Assembly (NCBI RefSeq): GCF_011045025.1
Contig: NZ_JAAKZX010000063.1
Coordinates: 1-46,876 of the forward strand
Source of the DNA: Streptomyces ureilyticus
GTDB lineage: Bacteria; Actinomycetota; Actinomycetes; Streptomycetales; Streptomycetaceae
Length of the DNA: 46,876 nt
Direction: 5' to 3'
Shown: piece after piece, positions 23,354-31,001 of the stretch
Layout: every line of letters starts with the position of its first letter
Position numbering within the stretch: position 1 is the first letter of the stretch
Program-made: the position numbers and the translations under genes
Notes under the pieces: model-generated
What the model saw: the letters and a program-made list of their open reading frames with translations, nothing else
The model's database searches: none
Told to the model about the DNA's origin: nothing

Positions 23354-24957
23354 GCACCGTCACCGCTGCCGAATCGGTCACCCCCGTCGTCGTACGCCTG
23401 AAGCTGTCCCTGCTGCGCAACGGTCTGCGGCAGTCGGCCGGGCGCCGGGCCGCGTACGTCGCGTCGATCGTCTTCGTCCTGCTCTTCGCCGCGCTCCAGC
23501 TCATCGGGCTGATCGCGCTGCGCGGCAATGCGCACGCGGCGAGCGTCACCGTGCTGCTCACCGCCGTCCTGGCGCTCGGCTGGGCCGTGATGCCCCTGTT
23601 CTTCCCCGGCGGTGACGAGACCCTCGACCCCACCCGCCTGGTGATGCTGCCGCTGCACCCACGCCCTCTCGTGCGGGCCCTCCTGGTGGCCTCGCTGGTC
23701 GGGATCGGGCCGCTGTTCACGCTGTGCATGTTCGCCGGTTCCGTGATCGCGATGGCGCACGGCATGGCCGCGTACGTCACCGGGGTCGTCGCGATCGTCC
23801 TCGCGCTGCTGGTCTGTGTGGCGCTCGCGCGTGCCGTCGCGGCGGCCAACATCCGGCTGCTGAGCAGCCGTAGGGGCCGCGATCTCGCCGTACTGAGCGG
23901 CCTGGTCATCGCCGTGGGCGCGCAGCTCGTCAACTTCGGGGCGCAGAAGCTCGGCTCCTCGGGCCTGTCGACGCTGGACCCGGCGGCCGAGGTGCTGCGC
24001 TGGGTGCCGCCCGCCTCGGCGATCGGCGCTGTGGACTCGGTGAACGAGGGTTCGTACGCCACTGGAGTCGCCCAACTCGCCCTGAGCGCCGGGGCCTTGG
24101 CAGGCTTGCTGGCGCTCTGGCAGCGGAGCCTGACGCGGCTGATGACCTCGCCGGACGGCTCCACGCTGCAGGCCGCCGAGCCCACACGGGACACGGCGGG
24201 CCGCTCGTCCGGCCTGTCCCGGCTGCTGCCCGCCGGGCGCACGGGCACGGTCATGGAGCGCAGCCTGCGGTATGTGTGGCGCGATCCGAAGACGAAGGCC
24301 GCGTGGGTGACCTACCTCGCGATCGGGCTGATCGTGCCGGTGTTCAACGCGCTGCAGGGCACCGGCTCGATCTACCTCGCCTGCTTCGCCGCCGGGATGC
24401 TCGGCGTCCTGATGTACAACCAGTTCGGGCAGGACACGTCCGCGTTCTGGATGGTCGCCCTGACCATCTCCTCCACGCGGGACGCGTATGTCGAGCTGCG
24501 GGGCCGGGCCTTGGCGCTCCTGCTGATCACACTCCCGTACGCGACATTCGTGACCGTCCTGACCACGGCGATGCTCGGCGACTGGCCCGCCCTGCCCGAA
24601 GCCCTGGGCCTGTCCTTCGCACTGCTCGGCGCGATGCTGGCCACCGGCGCCTGGTCCTCCGCGCGCTACCCGTACTCGATCCCGCAGGAGGGCTACAAGA
24701 ACGCCGCCCCCGGTCAGGCGGGCATCGCCTGGATCTCCATCTTCGGCGGCATGCTCGCGGCGGCCCTGCTGTGCGCGCCGGTCATCGCGCTCACGATCTG
24801 GCTGCATGTGTCGGCGGGCGGAGAGGACTGGACATGGCTGCTGCTGCCGCTGGGGACCGCGTACGGCGCGGGTCTCACGCTGCTGGGGCTGCGACTCTCC
24901 GCACCGCGGACGGCGGCGCGGCTGCCGGAGATTCTGGCGGCGGTCAGCAAGGGGTGA
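23350..24957 (+). CDS. ABC transporter permease (large multi-pass exporter subunit)
   Basis: A 535-aa integral membrane protein with about 10-12 hydrophobic segments, for example ASIVFVLLFAALQLIGLIAL (about 35-54), VTVLLTAVLALGWAVMPLFF (about 66), VTGVVAIVLALLVCVALA (about 140), and several between 310 and 520. It overlaps the ATPase gene by 4 bp. The architecture (single long permease plus one ATPase) matches ABC-2-like exporters whose cargo is generally unknown. The stop codon lies at the start of a tandem repeat. Confidence 0.9.
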   Translation: MSTVTAAESVTPVVVRLKLSLLRNGLRQSAGRRAAYVASIVFVLLFAALQLIGLIALRGNAHAASVTVLLTAVLALGWAVMPLFFPGGDETLDPTRLVMLPLHPRPLVRALLVASLVGIGPLFTLCMFAGSVIAMAHGMAAYVTGVVAIVLALLVCVALARAVAAANIRLLSSRRGRDLAVLSGLVIAVGAQLVNFGAQKLGSSGLSTLDPAAEVLRWVPPASAIGAVDSVNEGSYATGVAQLALSAGALAGLLALWQRSLTRLMTSPDGSTLQAAEPTRDTAGRSSGLSRLLPAGRTGTVMERSLRYVWRDPKTKAAWVTYLAIGLIVPVFNALQGTGSIYLACFAAGMLGVLMYNQFGQDTSAFWMVALTISSTRDAYVELRGRALALLLITLPYATFVTVLTTAMLGDWPALPEALGLSFALLGAMLATGAWSSARYPYSIPQEGYKNAAPGQAGIAWISIFGGMLAAALLCAPVIALTIWLHVSAGGEDWTWLLLPLGTAYGAGLTLLGLRLSAPRTAARLPEILAAVSKG

Positions 24958-25017
24958 GGCAGGGGCGCGCCAGGGGTGAGGCAGGGACGGTCCATCGGTG
25001 ATGCAGGGACGGTCCAG
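24951..25017 (+). repeat. three tandem 22-23 bp repeats across the permease stop codon
   Basis: Units begin near 24951, 24973 and 24996. Each starts with GGTGAGGCAGGG or GGTGATGCAGGG. Units 2 and 3 share ACGGTCCA ends. The first TGA is the permease stop. Confidence 0.7.
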
Positions 25018-25041
25018 GGGTGAGCCCGAGGTCTCACCCCT
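25016..25041. terminator. bidirectional terminator hairpin
   Basis: AGGGGTGAG (25016-25024) pairs perfectly with CTCACCCCT (25033-25041) around an 8-nt loop, between the convergent permease and alpha/beta-hydrolase genes. Confidence 0.7.
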
Positions 25042-25055
25042 GAGCCCCCGTCGTC

Positions 25056-25916
25056 TCACCCGGTGAGCACGCCGTCCAAAAACGGCTCGATCGCCGCTCG
25101 CCAAGCGTCCGGCTGGTCGTAGTGCACAAGGTGCCCGGCGTCGGCGACCTCCGCGTACTGGCCGTGGGGGAGGACGCGGACCATCTCCTGGGACTCGGCG
25201 CGGCCAAGTTCGCCGTCGAGGCCGCGGACGACGAGGGCGGGGCAGCGGACCTGGGCCAGTTCCTCCCAGTGTGCGTCGTAGACCCAGGTCTCGCGGGACT
25301 TGAGCATCTGGGCGGGGTCGAAGACGGGGCGCCAGCCGTCGTCGGACTCGGCCATGACTTCGGCGTAGAACTCGCCGCGGGAGGGGTTGGGGCGCTCCAC
25401 CCAGGGGTCGTCCTCGCCGAACCACTTGCGGACGTCGGCGAGGGTGGCGAAGGGGACGGGCCAGGACTTGAACCACGCCTCCCATTCGCGCTGTGAGGCC
25501 GCGCCGAGTGCGGAGGCCCGCATGTCGCAGATGATCAGGCCGCGGACGAGGTCGGGGCGCTTCGCGGCGAGCTGCCAGGCGGTCAGTGCGCCCATGGAGT
25601 GGCCGATGAGGACGGCCGGGGCGAGACCGAGCTGTTCGAGCGCGGCCTCGGCGTCGTCGACGTATGCCTCACGTGTGTACGGACCCTCGGGGGGCTTGTC
25701 GCTCTGGCCGTGGCCGCGCTGGTCGAGGGCGACGGCGCGATGCCGCTCGGAGAGCCAGCGGGCGGTGGACGCCCAGTGTGAGGCACGGCCCATCAGGCCG
25801 TGCAGTAACAGCACGCCCGGCGTCCGGTCGACCTCCCCGGTCTTGGGAGGATCGGCGAACTCCCAGGCGGCGAGGCTTACGCCGCCTGCTCCGGTCACGT
25901 CGATGCGCCGCACCAT
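25056..25916 (-). CDS. alpha/beta-fold hydrolase
   Basis: A 286-aa hydrolase of esterase/lipase or epoxide-hydrolase-like form. The oxyanion region is LLLHGLMGRASHW (about 36-48), the nucleophile elbow GHSMGALTAW (Ser about 110), and the catalytic His AGHLVHYDQPDAW (about 265). An acidic residue is expected near VVRGLDGELG (about 236). The ATG at 25916 has a good GGGGGG SD. The same frame stays open to 26117 (the extension includes MERIFERVFDSVV), so a longer or leaderless form cannot be excluded. That form would place its start beside the LexA-like box at 26077. Substrate unknown. Confidence 0.88.
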   Translation of the reverse strand: MVRRIDVTGAGGVSLAAWEFADPPKTGEVDRTPGVLLLHGLMGRASHWASTARWLSERHRAVALDQRGHGQSDKPPEGPYTREAYVDDAEAALEQLGLAPAVLIGHSMGALTAWQLAAKRPDLVRGLIICDMRASALGAASQREWEAWFKSWPVPFATLADVRKWFGEDDPWVERPNPSRGEFYAEVMAESDDGWRPVFDPAQMLKSRETWVYDAHWEELAQVRCPALVVRGLDGELGRAESQEMVRVLPHGQYAEVADAGHLVHYDQPDAWRAAIEPFLDGVLTG

Positions 25917-26076
25917 ACGTTGGCACCCCCCTTGATCCACTCGGCTTCCTCGTCCCACACGAGTCGGCCGCCGCTCCCGTACTGGCTCGTCGTTCCGCTG
26001 CTCCTGGTGCTGGTGCTCGCTGGTTGTGCGCGTTGCTTGTTCCTGCGTCCCGTGCGGTGGTTCCGTCACCACGCTA

Positions 26077-26092
26077 TCGAATACGCGTTCGA
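26077..26092. promoter_or_regulatory. near-consensus LexA (SOS) box
   Basis: TCGAATACGCGTTCGA matches the actinobacterial SOS consensus TCGAAC-N4-GTTCGA at 11 of 12 defined positions. It lies in an AT-richer patch, 160 bp upstream of the hydrolase ATG and about 80 bp before three hairpins on the plus strand. It is the only match I noticed in the window. Confidence 0.6.
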
Positions 26093-26173
26093 AAATGCGC
26101 TCCATGCACGCTAACACCCCTCGTTTGAGTGACCTCGTTCAGGGATTGATCGCCGCTGCCGAGGGGAGATCTT

Positions 26174-26287
26174 CTGCGGGAGGCGGGCCGCTCGGGGAAA
26201 TCGGTCCGCAGGGGATGACCCTGGGAGCTCGGGGCTCCGGGTCAGCACAGGGGAGGTCAGGCCCCGGCGCCGCAGGGCGCCGGGGCC
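26174..26287. ncRNA. three consecutive hairpins, candidate structured RNA or leader
   Basis: Hairpin 1: CTGCGG (26174-26179) with CCGCAG (26206-26211). Hairpin 2: GACCC/GGAGC (26217-26228) with GCTCC/GGGTC (26234-26243). Hairpin 3: GGCCCCGGCGCC (26260-26271) with GGCGCCGGGGCC (26276-26287), a perfect 12-bp stem with loop GCAG. The strand is uncertain: a plus-strand RNA ending at hairpin 3, or the 5' leader of the minus-strand hydrolase transcript. No Rfam class is recognised. Confidence 0.45.
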
Positions 26288-26516
26288 CTCGAACATTCCG
26301 TGGCGCATATGCCTCCCCCTCCTCCCAGAGACAGACTTACACGCAACCCGTGAATGCGCTGCGTTCAGGAACAGTCAACTGCCCGCAAAGAAAGGCGAGT
26401 TGGCGTGCGTGTCAGGTCGGGTCATCGATGGCTTCGATGAGAGTGGTGCGTCCGGCCAGCACTGTGGCAGGAGTGAACCGACGGGCCCCCACCCCCCGCC
26501 GATCGACGCCCAGGGC

Positions 26517-26565
26517 AACCTCCCCACGCCGGAGTCGCCCCTTCGGCCGACCCTGCGAGGAGGTT
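26517..26565 (-). terminator. probable terminator of desR
   Basis: AACCTCC (26517-26523) pairs with GGAGGTT (26559-26565), with inner pairing GTCG/CGAC. It begins 30 bp beyond the desR stop. Confidence 0.45.
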
Positions 26566-26594
26566 GGAACCCTAACCCGCCCGATCACTCGCCG

Positions 26595-27287
26595 TCAGCG
26601 CTTCGCTACGAAAACATGTGAAGCGGTGTCCGCCTCCAGCTCGGCCGCCTCGCCGCCGCTGCCCACCAGGACGCCGCCCGCGGACTCCGTCACGCTGACC
26701 ACCGAACCGGGCTGCACACCGGCCCGCCGCAGCGTGTACATCAGCTGGGCGTCCGTCTGGATGGGCTCGCCGATGCGGCGTACGACGACCGTCTTGCCTT
26801 CGGTCCCGGGGTCGAGGTCGGCCAGCGAGACCATGCCCTCGTCCAGGAACGGGTCGGCGCCGTCCTTCTCGCCCAGCTCCTCCAGGCCCGGGATCGGATT
26901 CCCGTACGGCGACTCGGTCGGGTGGCGCAGCAGCTCCAGGACGCGGCGCTCGACCGCCTCACTCATCACGTGCTCCCAGCGGCAGGCCTCGGCGTGTACC
27001 TGCTCCCACTCCAGACCGATCACGTCGACGAGCAGGCACTCCGCGAGACGGTGCTTGCGCATCACGCGCGTGGCCAGCCGGCGGCCCTCGTCCGTGAGCT
27101 CCAGATGCCGGTCGCTGGCGACCGCCACCAGGCCGTCGCGCTCCATCCGCGCCACCGTCTGGCTGACCGTCGGCCCGCTCTGGTCGAGCCGCTCGGCGAT
27201 ACGGGCGCGCATGGGGACCACACCTTCCTCCTCCAGCTCGAGGATGGTGCGGAGATACATCTCCGTGGTGTCGATCAGTCCGGACAT
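26595..27287 (-). CDS. desR: DtxR-family iron-dependent repressor (DesR-like)
   Basis: A 230-aa regulator that would bind Fe(II) and repress iron-uptake or siderophore genes. The winged helix-turn-helix spans about 1-70 (MYLRTILELEEEGVVPMRARIAERLDQSGPTVSQTVARMERDGL). DtxR metal ligands are visible: the Met in TTEMYL, and HxxxC-x2-EH in VHAEACRWEHV (His, Cys, Glu, His). A C-terminal SH3-like domain follows (about 150-225). The ATG at 27287 has SD AGGGG. Placement next to a SIS protein matches S. coelicolor desR (SCO4394) from memory. No iron box was found in its own promoter, so it is probably not autoregulated in the simple way. Confidence 0.9.
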   Translation of the reverse strand: MSGLIDTTEMYLRTILELEEEGVVPMRARIAERLDQSGPTVSQTVARMERDGLVAVASDRHLELTDEGRRLATRVMRKHRLAECLLVDVIGLEWEQVHAEACRWEHVMSEAVERRVLELLRHPTESPYGNPIPGLEELGEKDGADPFLDEGMVSLADLDPGTEGKTVVVRRIGEPIQTDAQLMYTLRRAGVQPGSVVSVTESAGGVLVGSGGEAAELEADTASHVFVAKR

Positions 27288-27591
27288 ACGTGCCCCTCGA
27301 TGTGATCTGCCGGAGGCTGAGTGGCTCACCGGCGTGTGCGCTGGCCCTGACGTCAATTCTGACTCATCCCGCTGACAACCGTGTCGTGCGGGCGAAAGCA
27401 GAGGGTTACGGATGTCTGCGCGGCGGGTAGAAGACTGCCTCCGCGCCCGCCCCAGTCGCCGTATTGACAGCACACTGGTCCAGACCGCAACGTGATCCGC
27501 GGCACGACCGGGAGTACGGCCGTGGCGGGGCGGCGGTTCAGTGGCTCCCCCGGCGCGCGCTCAGCGACGCGACTTCGAAGGGGCTTCGCCG
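27288..27591. other. divergent desR / SIS-protein promoter region
   Basis: 304 bp. A candidate plus-strand promoter has TTGACA (27464-27469) with weak CAACGT 18 bp downstream (27488-27493). No DtxR-type 19-bp iron palindrome is visible. Confidence 0.35.
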
Positions 27592-28353
27592 GTGACGATC
27601 AGTGGGAGCGAGCTGGGCGGGCGGTTCTTCGACGCCGCGATCGGGCTGCTGGAGCGGTTGCGGGACGAGGAGGCCGAGGGCATCGCGGCCGCCGGGACGC
27701 TGATCGCCGACACGGTCGCCGCCGAGGGACGGCTGTTCGCCTTCGGCGCCGGACACTCCTCGCTCGCCGCGCAGGAGATCGTCTACCGGGCGGGCGGCCT
27801 CGCACTCATGAACCTGCTCGCCGTACCGGGCGCCGTCGGCGTGGACGTCGTACCGGCCACACTCGGCTCCGCCCTGGAACGCGTCGAAGGCCTCGCCACC
27901 GCCGTCCTCGACTCCAGCCCCGCCCGTGCGGGAGACCTCCTCGTGATCATCTCCCTCTCCGGACGCAACGCCCTGCCCATCGAGATGGCCATGCACGCCC
28001 GCGCCCTGGGCCTCAAGGTCATCGGGATCACGTCGGTCGCGTACGCCTCCGAGACGAAGTCCCGGCACGCCTCGGGTACGTACCTGAAGGACCACTGCGA
28101 CCTCGTCCTCGACTCGAAGATCCCGGTCGGCGACGCGGAACTCACCCTCGACACCGTCCCCGCCCCCTTCGCCCCCGCCTCCGGCGTCGTCACGTCGGCG
28201 CTCCTCCAGGCGGTCATGGCCACGACCGCGGGCGCTCTCGCGGACCGCGGCATCGAGCCCCCGCTCCTGCGCTCGGGGAACGTGGACGGGGGCCACGAAT
28301 GGAACGCCCGCGTCTTCGAGGAGTACGCGGACCGGATCTTCTATCTCCGGTGA
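27592..28353 (+). CDS. SIS-domain (phosphosugar-binding) protein
   Basis: 253 aa. It is one SIS fold: GRLFAFGAGHSSLAAQEIVYRAGG (about 43-66), then LLVIISLSGRNALPIEMAMHARALGLKVIGITS (about 115-147), the Ser/Gly-rich loops that bind sugar phosphates. Related proteins isomerise amino-sugar phosphates or act as sugar-phosphate-sensing regulators. GTG at 27592 with SD AAGGGG is preferred to GTG at 27541, which adds 17 non-conserved residues. The C-terminus RIFYLR and stop codon are the first unit of a 23-bp tandem repeat. It is divergent from desR. Confidence 0.87.
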   Translation: MTISGSELGGRFFDAAIGLLERLRDEEAEGIAAAGTLIADTVAAEGRLFAFGAGHSSLAAQEIVYRAGGLALMNLLAVPGAVGVDVVPATLGSALERVEGLATAVLDSSPARAGDLLVIISLSGRNALPIEMAMHARALGLKVIGITSVAYASETKSRHASGTYLKDHCDLVLDSKIPVGDAELTLDTVPAPFAPASGVVTSALLQAVMATTAGALADRGIEPPLLRSGNVDGGHEWNARVFEEYADRIFYLR

Positions 28354-28401
28354 AGCGGATCTTCTATCTGCGGTGAAGCGGATCTTCTATCTGCGGTGAA
28401 C
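28333..28401 (+). repeat. three tandem 23-bp repeats spanning a stop codon
   Basis: Units 28333-28355, 28356-28378 and 28379-28401 begin CGGATCTTCTATCT and contain CGGTGAA. They differ at one or two bases. Unit 1 encodes RIFYLR-stop of the SIS protein. Because 23 is not a multiple of 3, the later units are out of frame. Confidence 0.85.
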
Positions 28402-28433
28402 CGGTACCGGCGGTGAGGTGTCGGCGGCGCGGC

Positions 28434-29834
28434 TCAGCCCCGCTCCCGCCCCTCCGCGAGGTGCTCATCCGCCAGGTCCAGCAGCGCGGCGATCCGTACC
28501 GCGACATCCTCGGCGTACATCGCGTCGGTCCGCTCGAACTGCGTACGGCTGGCGCCCCTCAGGAACGTCACGACGCCCAGGGTCCGGCCCCTGCTGCGCA
28601 GCACCGCGCACAGAGCGTGCACCGCGTCGGCCGGCCACTGCCGGGCCACGGCCCACTCACGGATCTGCTCGGGATCCGACGCGCCCGCACTGGCCCGTAC
28701 GGAACCGATCCGCTCCACGCACTGGAAGGCGGGATGCCCTTCGGCGTACCGCGCGGGCAGCCCGGCGCGCCCGTCGGCGGGCAGGCTCGGGCCGGGAGCG
28801 CCCGAGGGCGTGGCAGCGGCCCGTACGAGACGTACCGGCTCCTCGCCGTCCCGTACGGAGCCGCCCGCGACCCGGTCGATCAGCGCGTGGTCGGCGAACC
28901 CGGCCAGCGAGAAGTCCAGGTGGACGACCGCGGCCTCGGCCGGCTCCTCGCACTCGGCCGCCGCGCGCGCGGCGCGGTGCAGCTGGTTGGCCCGGAACCG
29001 CAGCTGCGAGGCCTCCTGCTCGCTCTGCTTGCTCTCGGTCACATCCTGGAAGAGCCAGCCGACACCAAGGGGTACGGGCTCTTCCGCGAGCGGCGAGGAC
29101 AGCCGCAGGAAGCCGCTCCGCCAGCACCGCCGCTTCTCGCCCTCCGGCGTGCGCACGGTCACCCACATCTCGGCGGGCGCGGGCGGCGCCCCCTCGGCGA
29201 GCACATGCGTGAGCGCGCTCTCCAGCTCCTCGACCCCCTGCGCGAGCAACTCGCCCAGCGGGCGCCCCAGTACGGCCGTACGCCCTATGCCGAGCGCACG
29301 AGCCGCGTGCGCGTTGACCACGGCAGGCCGCAGATCGGCGTCGACGAGTACGACGCCCCATGACGCGTCCTCGAGCAGCGCCTCGCTCAGGGCGATCGAC
29401 CGCTCCAGATCAATCTGTGCGTGCACCTCACTGAAGGCGCAGTAGACCCCTGCGGGCTTCCCGTTCGGCCCGCGCACGGCCGCGGACTGGGTGCGTACGA
29501 GGACCCGTCCGCCGTCCTTGGTGAGCAGCGCGAACTCGTGCACCTGCCGGCCCGGGGCGTGCATCGCCGACATCAGCCGGCTCTCGACCTCCTCGGCGTC
29601 CGCGGTCCGCACGGCCCACCCGGCGAACCCGCGCCGCCCGACCGCTTCCTCCGCGCTCCACCCGAGAATCCGCTCCGCCTCACGGTTCCAATGGGTCACG
29701 ACACCGTCGGCGTCAAAAGCGCACAACGCCGCGTCCATCCCATCCAGCAAAGCGGCAAGCAGATCGGACCCGTCCCGCTCGGGCTCCTGCGGCCCCAGCT
29801 CGTCCGTGGTCCCACTACGCCGGGAAGCACTCAC
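28434..29834 (-). CDS. PAS-PAS-GAF sensory protein without an output domain
   Basis: 466 aa, soluble. PAS 1 covers about 25-130 (LLAALLDGMDAALCAFDADGVVTHWNREAERILGWSAEE) and PAS 2 about 150-270 (DASWGVVLVDADLRPAVVNAHAARALG), with a PAC-like end FQDVTESKQSE. A GAF domain covers about 285-460. In Streptomyces such modules usually precede a PP2C/SpoIIE phosphatase, but the chain ends here (LADEHLAEGRERG) with no phosphatase, kinase or DNA-binding segment. GTG at 29834 with SD AGGGG is chosen; the frame continues 25 codons upstream without domain similarity. It may act through protein contacts with a separate partner. Confidence 0.82.
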   Translation of the reverse strand: MSASRRSGTTDELGPQEPERDGSDLLAALLDGMDAALCAFDADGVVTHWNREAERILGWSAEEAVGRRGFAGWAVRTADAEEVESRLMSAMHAPGRQVHEFALLTKDGGRVLVRTQSAAVRGPNGKPAGVYCAFSEVHAQIDLERSIALSEALLEDASWGVVLVDADLRPAVVNAHAARALGIGRTAVLGRPLGELLAQGVEELESALTHVLAEGAPPAPAEMWVTVRTPEGEKRRCWRSGFLRLSSPLAEEPVPLGVGWLFQDVTESKQSEQEASQLRFRANQLHRAARAAAECEEPAEAAVVHLDFSLAGFADHALIDRVAGGSVRDGEEPVRLVRAAATPSGAPGPSLPADGRAGLPARYAEGHPAFQCVERIGSVRASAGASDPEQIREWAVARQWPADAVHALCAVLRSRGRTLGVVTFLRGASRTQFERTDAMYAEDVAVRIAALLDLADEHLAEGRERG

Positions 29835-29894
29835 CTGGCACCCCCTGCAGGCCGTGTCGGCGTGTCCTGCGCGGCTCGCCCGCGCGTCAGTTCC

Positions 29895-29922
29895 CTCACT
29901 GCGAATCACTCACTAGGAATCA
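29895..29922 (-). repeat. two tandem 14-bp direct repeats upstream of the PAS gene
   Basis: CTCACTGCGAATCA (29895-29908) is followed immediately by CTCACTAGGAATCA (29909-29922), 12/14 identical and about 60-90 bp before the GTG. The layout fits a tandem binding site. Confidence 0.55.
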
Positions 29923-30025
29923 TTCAACTCGAACGTGACGCAGCACACACCGGGTTCCCACAAGATTGAAGAAAATCGTTGCACGCCGGAAATGCACCTC
30001 ACAGGTCCCGCAAGCCCTGTGCCGG

Positions 30026-30850
30026 TCAGCCGGCCGGGACCGCCGCCAAGTCCGCGACGACCGCCGCGTGGTCGGACGGCCATACGCCGTCGACGGGGCC
30101 GTCGCCCGCGCGGTGCACCGAGCGGACGTGGCCGAGGCCGTTCGGGCCCGGCGGTCCGACGTGGATGTAGTCGAGGCGGACGTCGGGATTGCCGGGCTTG
30201 ATGTAGGGATTGGCCGCGACCCAAGTGGCCGCCGGGGCCCCTGGAGCCGCGTACTCCCAGGCGTCGAGGAACACCTGACCGGGGACGGCCGGTGCCGTTT
30301 TGTAGCCGCCGAACAGCCGGATTTCGTCCGAGTCGGGCCAGGCGTTGAAATCGCCGGTGACGACCGGTGGAAACGCGGTCCCGTGACGATGATCCGCGAC
30401 GAAGCCGGCGAGAACACGGACCTGTTCGCACCGCACTGCTGAAGCGTGAGTGAGGGAGGTCAGGTGCGTCGTGAAGAACGGCACCGGATGGCCCGGCGCG
30501 TCCAGACGCGTATACAGCGCCAGCCGCCCGTCGTCCTCCCCGTCAGGCTTCGGTAACCGCGCCACCGCCCGGTCCACGACGGGCCACCGGCTGAGCACGG
30601 CATTGCCCAAGTCGACCGTCGAGTCCCCGAGCCTCCGCTGCCACGACTCCGGGGCCTCCGAAGCGGCCCACGTCCAGTGCAGCCCCAACTCGTCCGCCAG
30701 CCACTCCGCCAGGTTCTCCCCGCCGCAGGCCCACACCTCCTGCAGCCCGACCACATCCGGCCGCAAGTCCCGCAGCACCGCCAAGATCGCCTTCCGCCGC
30801 CGCTCCCACGGCCCGAACCGCCACCACAGATTCCACGTCACCACGCGCAT
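30026..30850 (-). CDS. endonuclease/exonuclease/phosphatase-family protein
   Basis: A 274-aa EEP-fold metal-dependent phosphodiesterase. Family motifs run in order: VVTWNLWWRFG (Asn, about 3-13), VVGLQEVWA (Glu metal ligand, about 38), FFTTHLTSLTH (about 132), VVTGDFNAWPDSDEIR (Asp/Asn, about 170-185), LDYIHV (about 230) and WPSDHAAVVADL (catalytic His, about 258). There is no signal peptide, so it is likely cytoplasmic. Substrates in the family range from DNA to sphingolipids or phosphoinositides and cannot be chosen here. The ATG at 30850 has SD GGGAGG. It is divergent from the smORF/RNA unit at 30.9 kb. Confidence 0.88.
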   Translation of the reverse strand: MRVVTWNLWWRFGPWERRRKAILAVLRDLRPDVVGLQEVWACGGENLAEWLADELGLHWTWAASEAPESWQRRLGDSTVDLGNAVLSRWPVVDRAVARLPKPDGEDDGRLALYTRLDAPGHPVPFFTTHLTSLTHASAVRCEQVRVLAGFVADHRHGTAFPPVVTGDFNAWPDSDEIRLFGGYKTAPAVPGQVFLDAWEYAAPGAPAATWVAANPYIKPGNPDVRLDYIHVGPPGPNGLGHVRSVHRAGDGPVDGVWPSDHAAVVADLAAVPAG

Positions 30851-30901
30851 GCGCTGCCCGCCTCCCGGAGTCCGCAGATTCGTGGCGTACCCAAAAACCG
30901 G

Positions 30902-30930
30902 TTGAACGAAGTCCGAGCGGTTCCTAATGT
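30902..30930 (+). promoter_or_regulatory. vegetative-type promoter of the smORF/RNA unit
   Basis: TTGAAC (30902-30907) and TAATGT (30925-30930) are exactly 17 bp apart on the plus strand, one of the best HrdB-like promoters in the window. It points at the small ORF at 30963. Confidence 0.6.
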
Positions 30931-30962
30931 GTGCCCCACGCCGAAAGGAGGTGATCGGGTAC

Positions 30963-31001
30963 ATGAATGAAACCCGGACAAGCGAGGTGGCTGCGGGCTA
31001 G
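30963..31001 (+). CDS. 12-codon leader-type small ORF
   Basis: ATG to TAG encodes MNETRTSEVAAG. It is preceded at 7 nt by AAAGGAGGTGAT (30944-30955), fully complementary to the 3' end of 16S rRNA and much stronger than any other ribosome-binding site here. A good promoter lies upstream and a folded RNA with a long closing stem follows. No conventional gene lies downstream on this strand: the next gene, citrate synthase, is convergent. The peptide could be functional, or translation may control the folded RNA. I recall similar short ORF-plus-structure elements in other Streptomyces but cannot name a described family. Confidence 0.6.
   Translation: MNETRTSEVAAG

Noticed and set aside
25920..26114. 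A plus-strand ORF with a hydrophobic stretch (PYWLVVPLLLVLVLAG) next to the hydrolase start
   Set aside because: It starts at a TTG with no ribosome-binding site and lies antisense to the leader of the hydrolase gene; composition fits a chance frame.
26111..26308. A 65-codon minus-strand ORF with an AGGAGG-like ribosome-binding site in the hairpin region
   Set aside because: Codon use is unbiased, it runs through the three hairpins, and it has no recognisable protein features. The structured-RNA reading explains the sequence better, though translation is not excluded.
26555..26590. Possible iron box near desR (GGTTAGGGTTCCAACC on the minus strand)
   Set aside because: It does not form the 19-bp DtxR palindrome and lies downstream of the desR stop, not in a promoter.
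30944..30955. AAAGGAGGTGAT taken as a fragment of an rRNA gene end
   Set aside because: No further rRNA similarity on either side. It sits 7 nt before an ATG and behaves as a ribosome-binding site.
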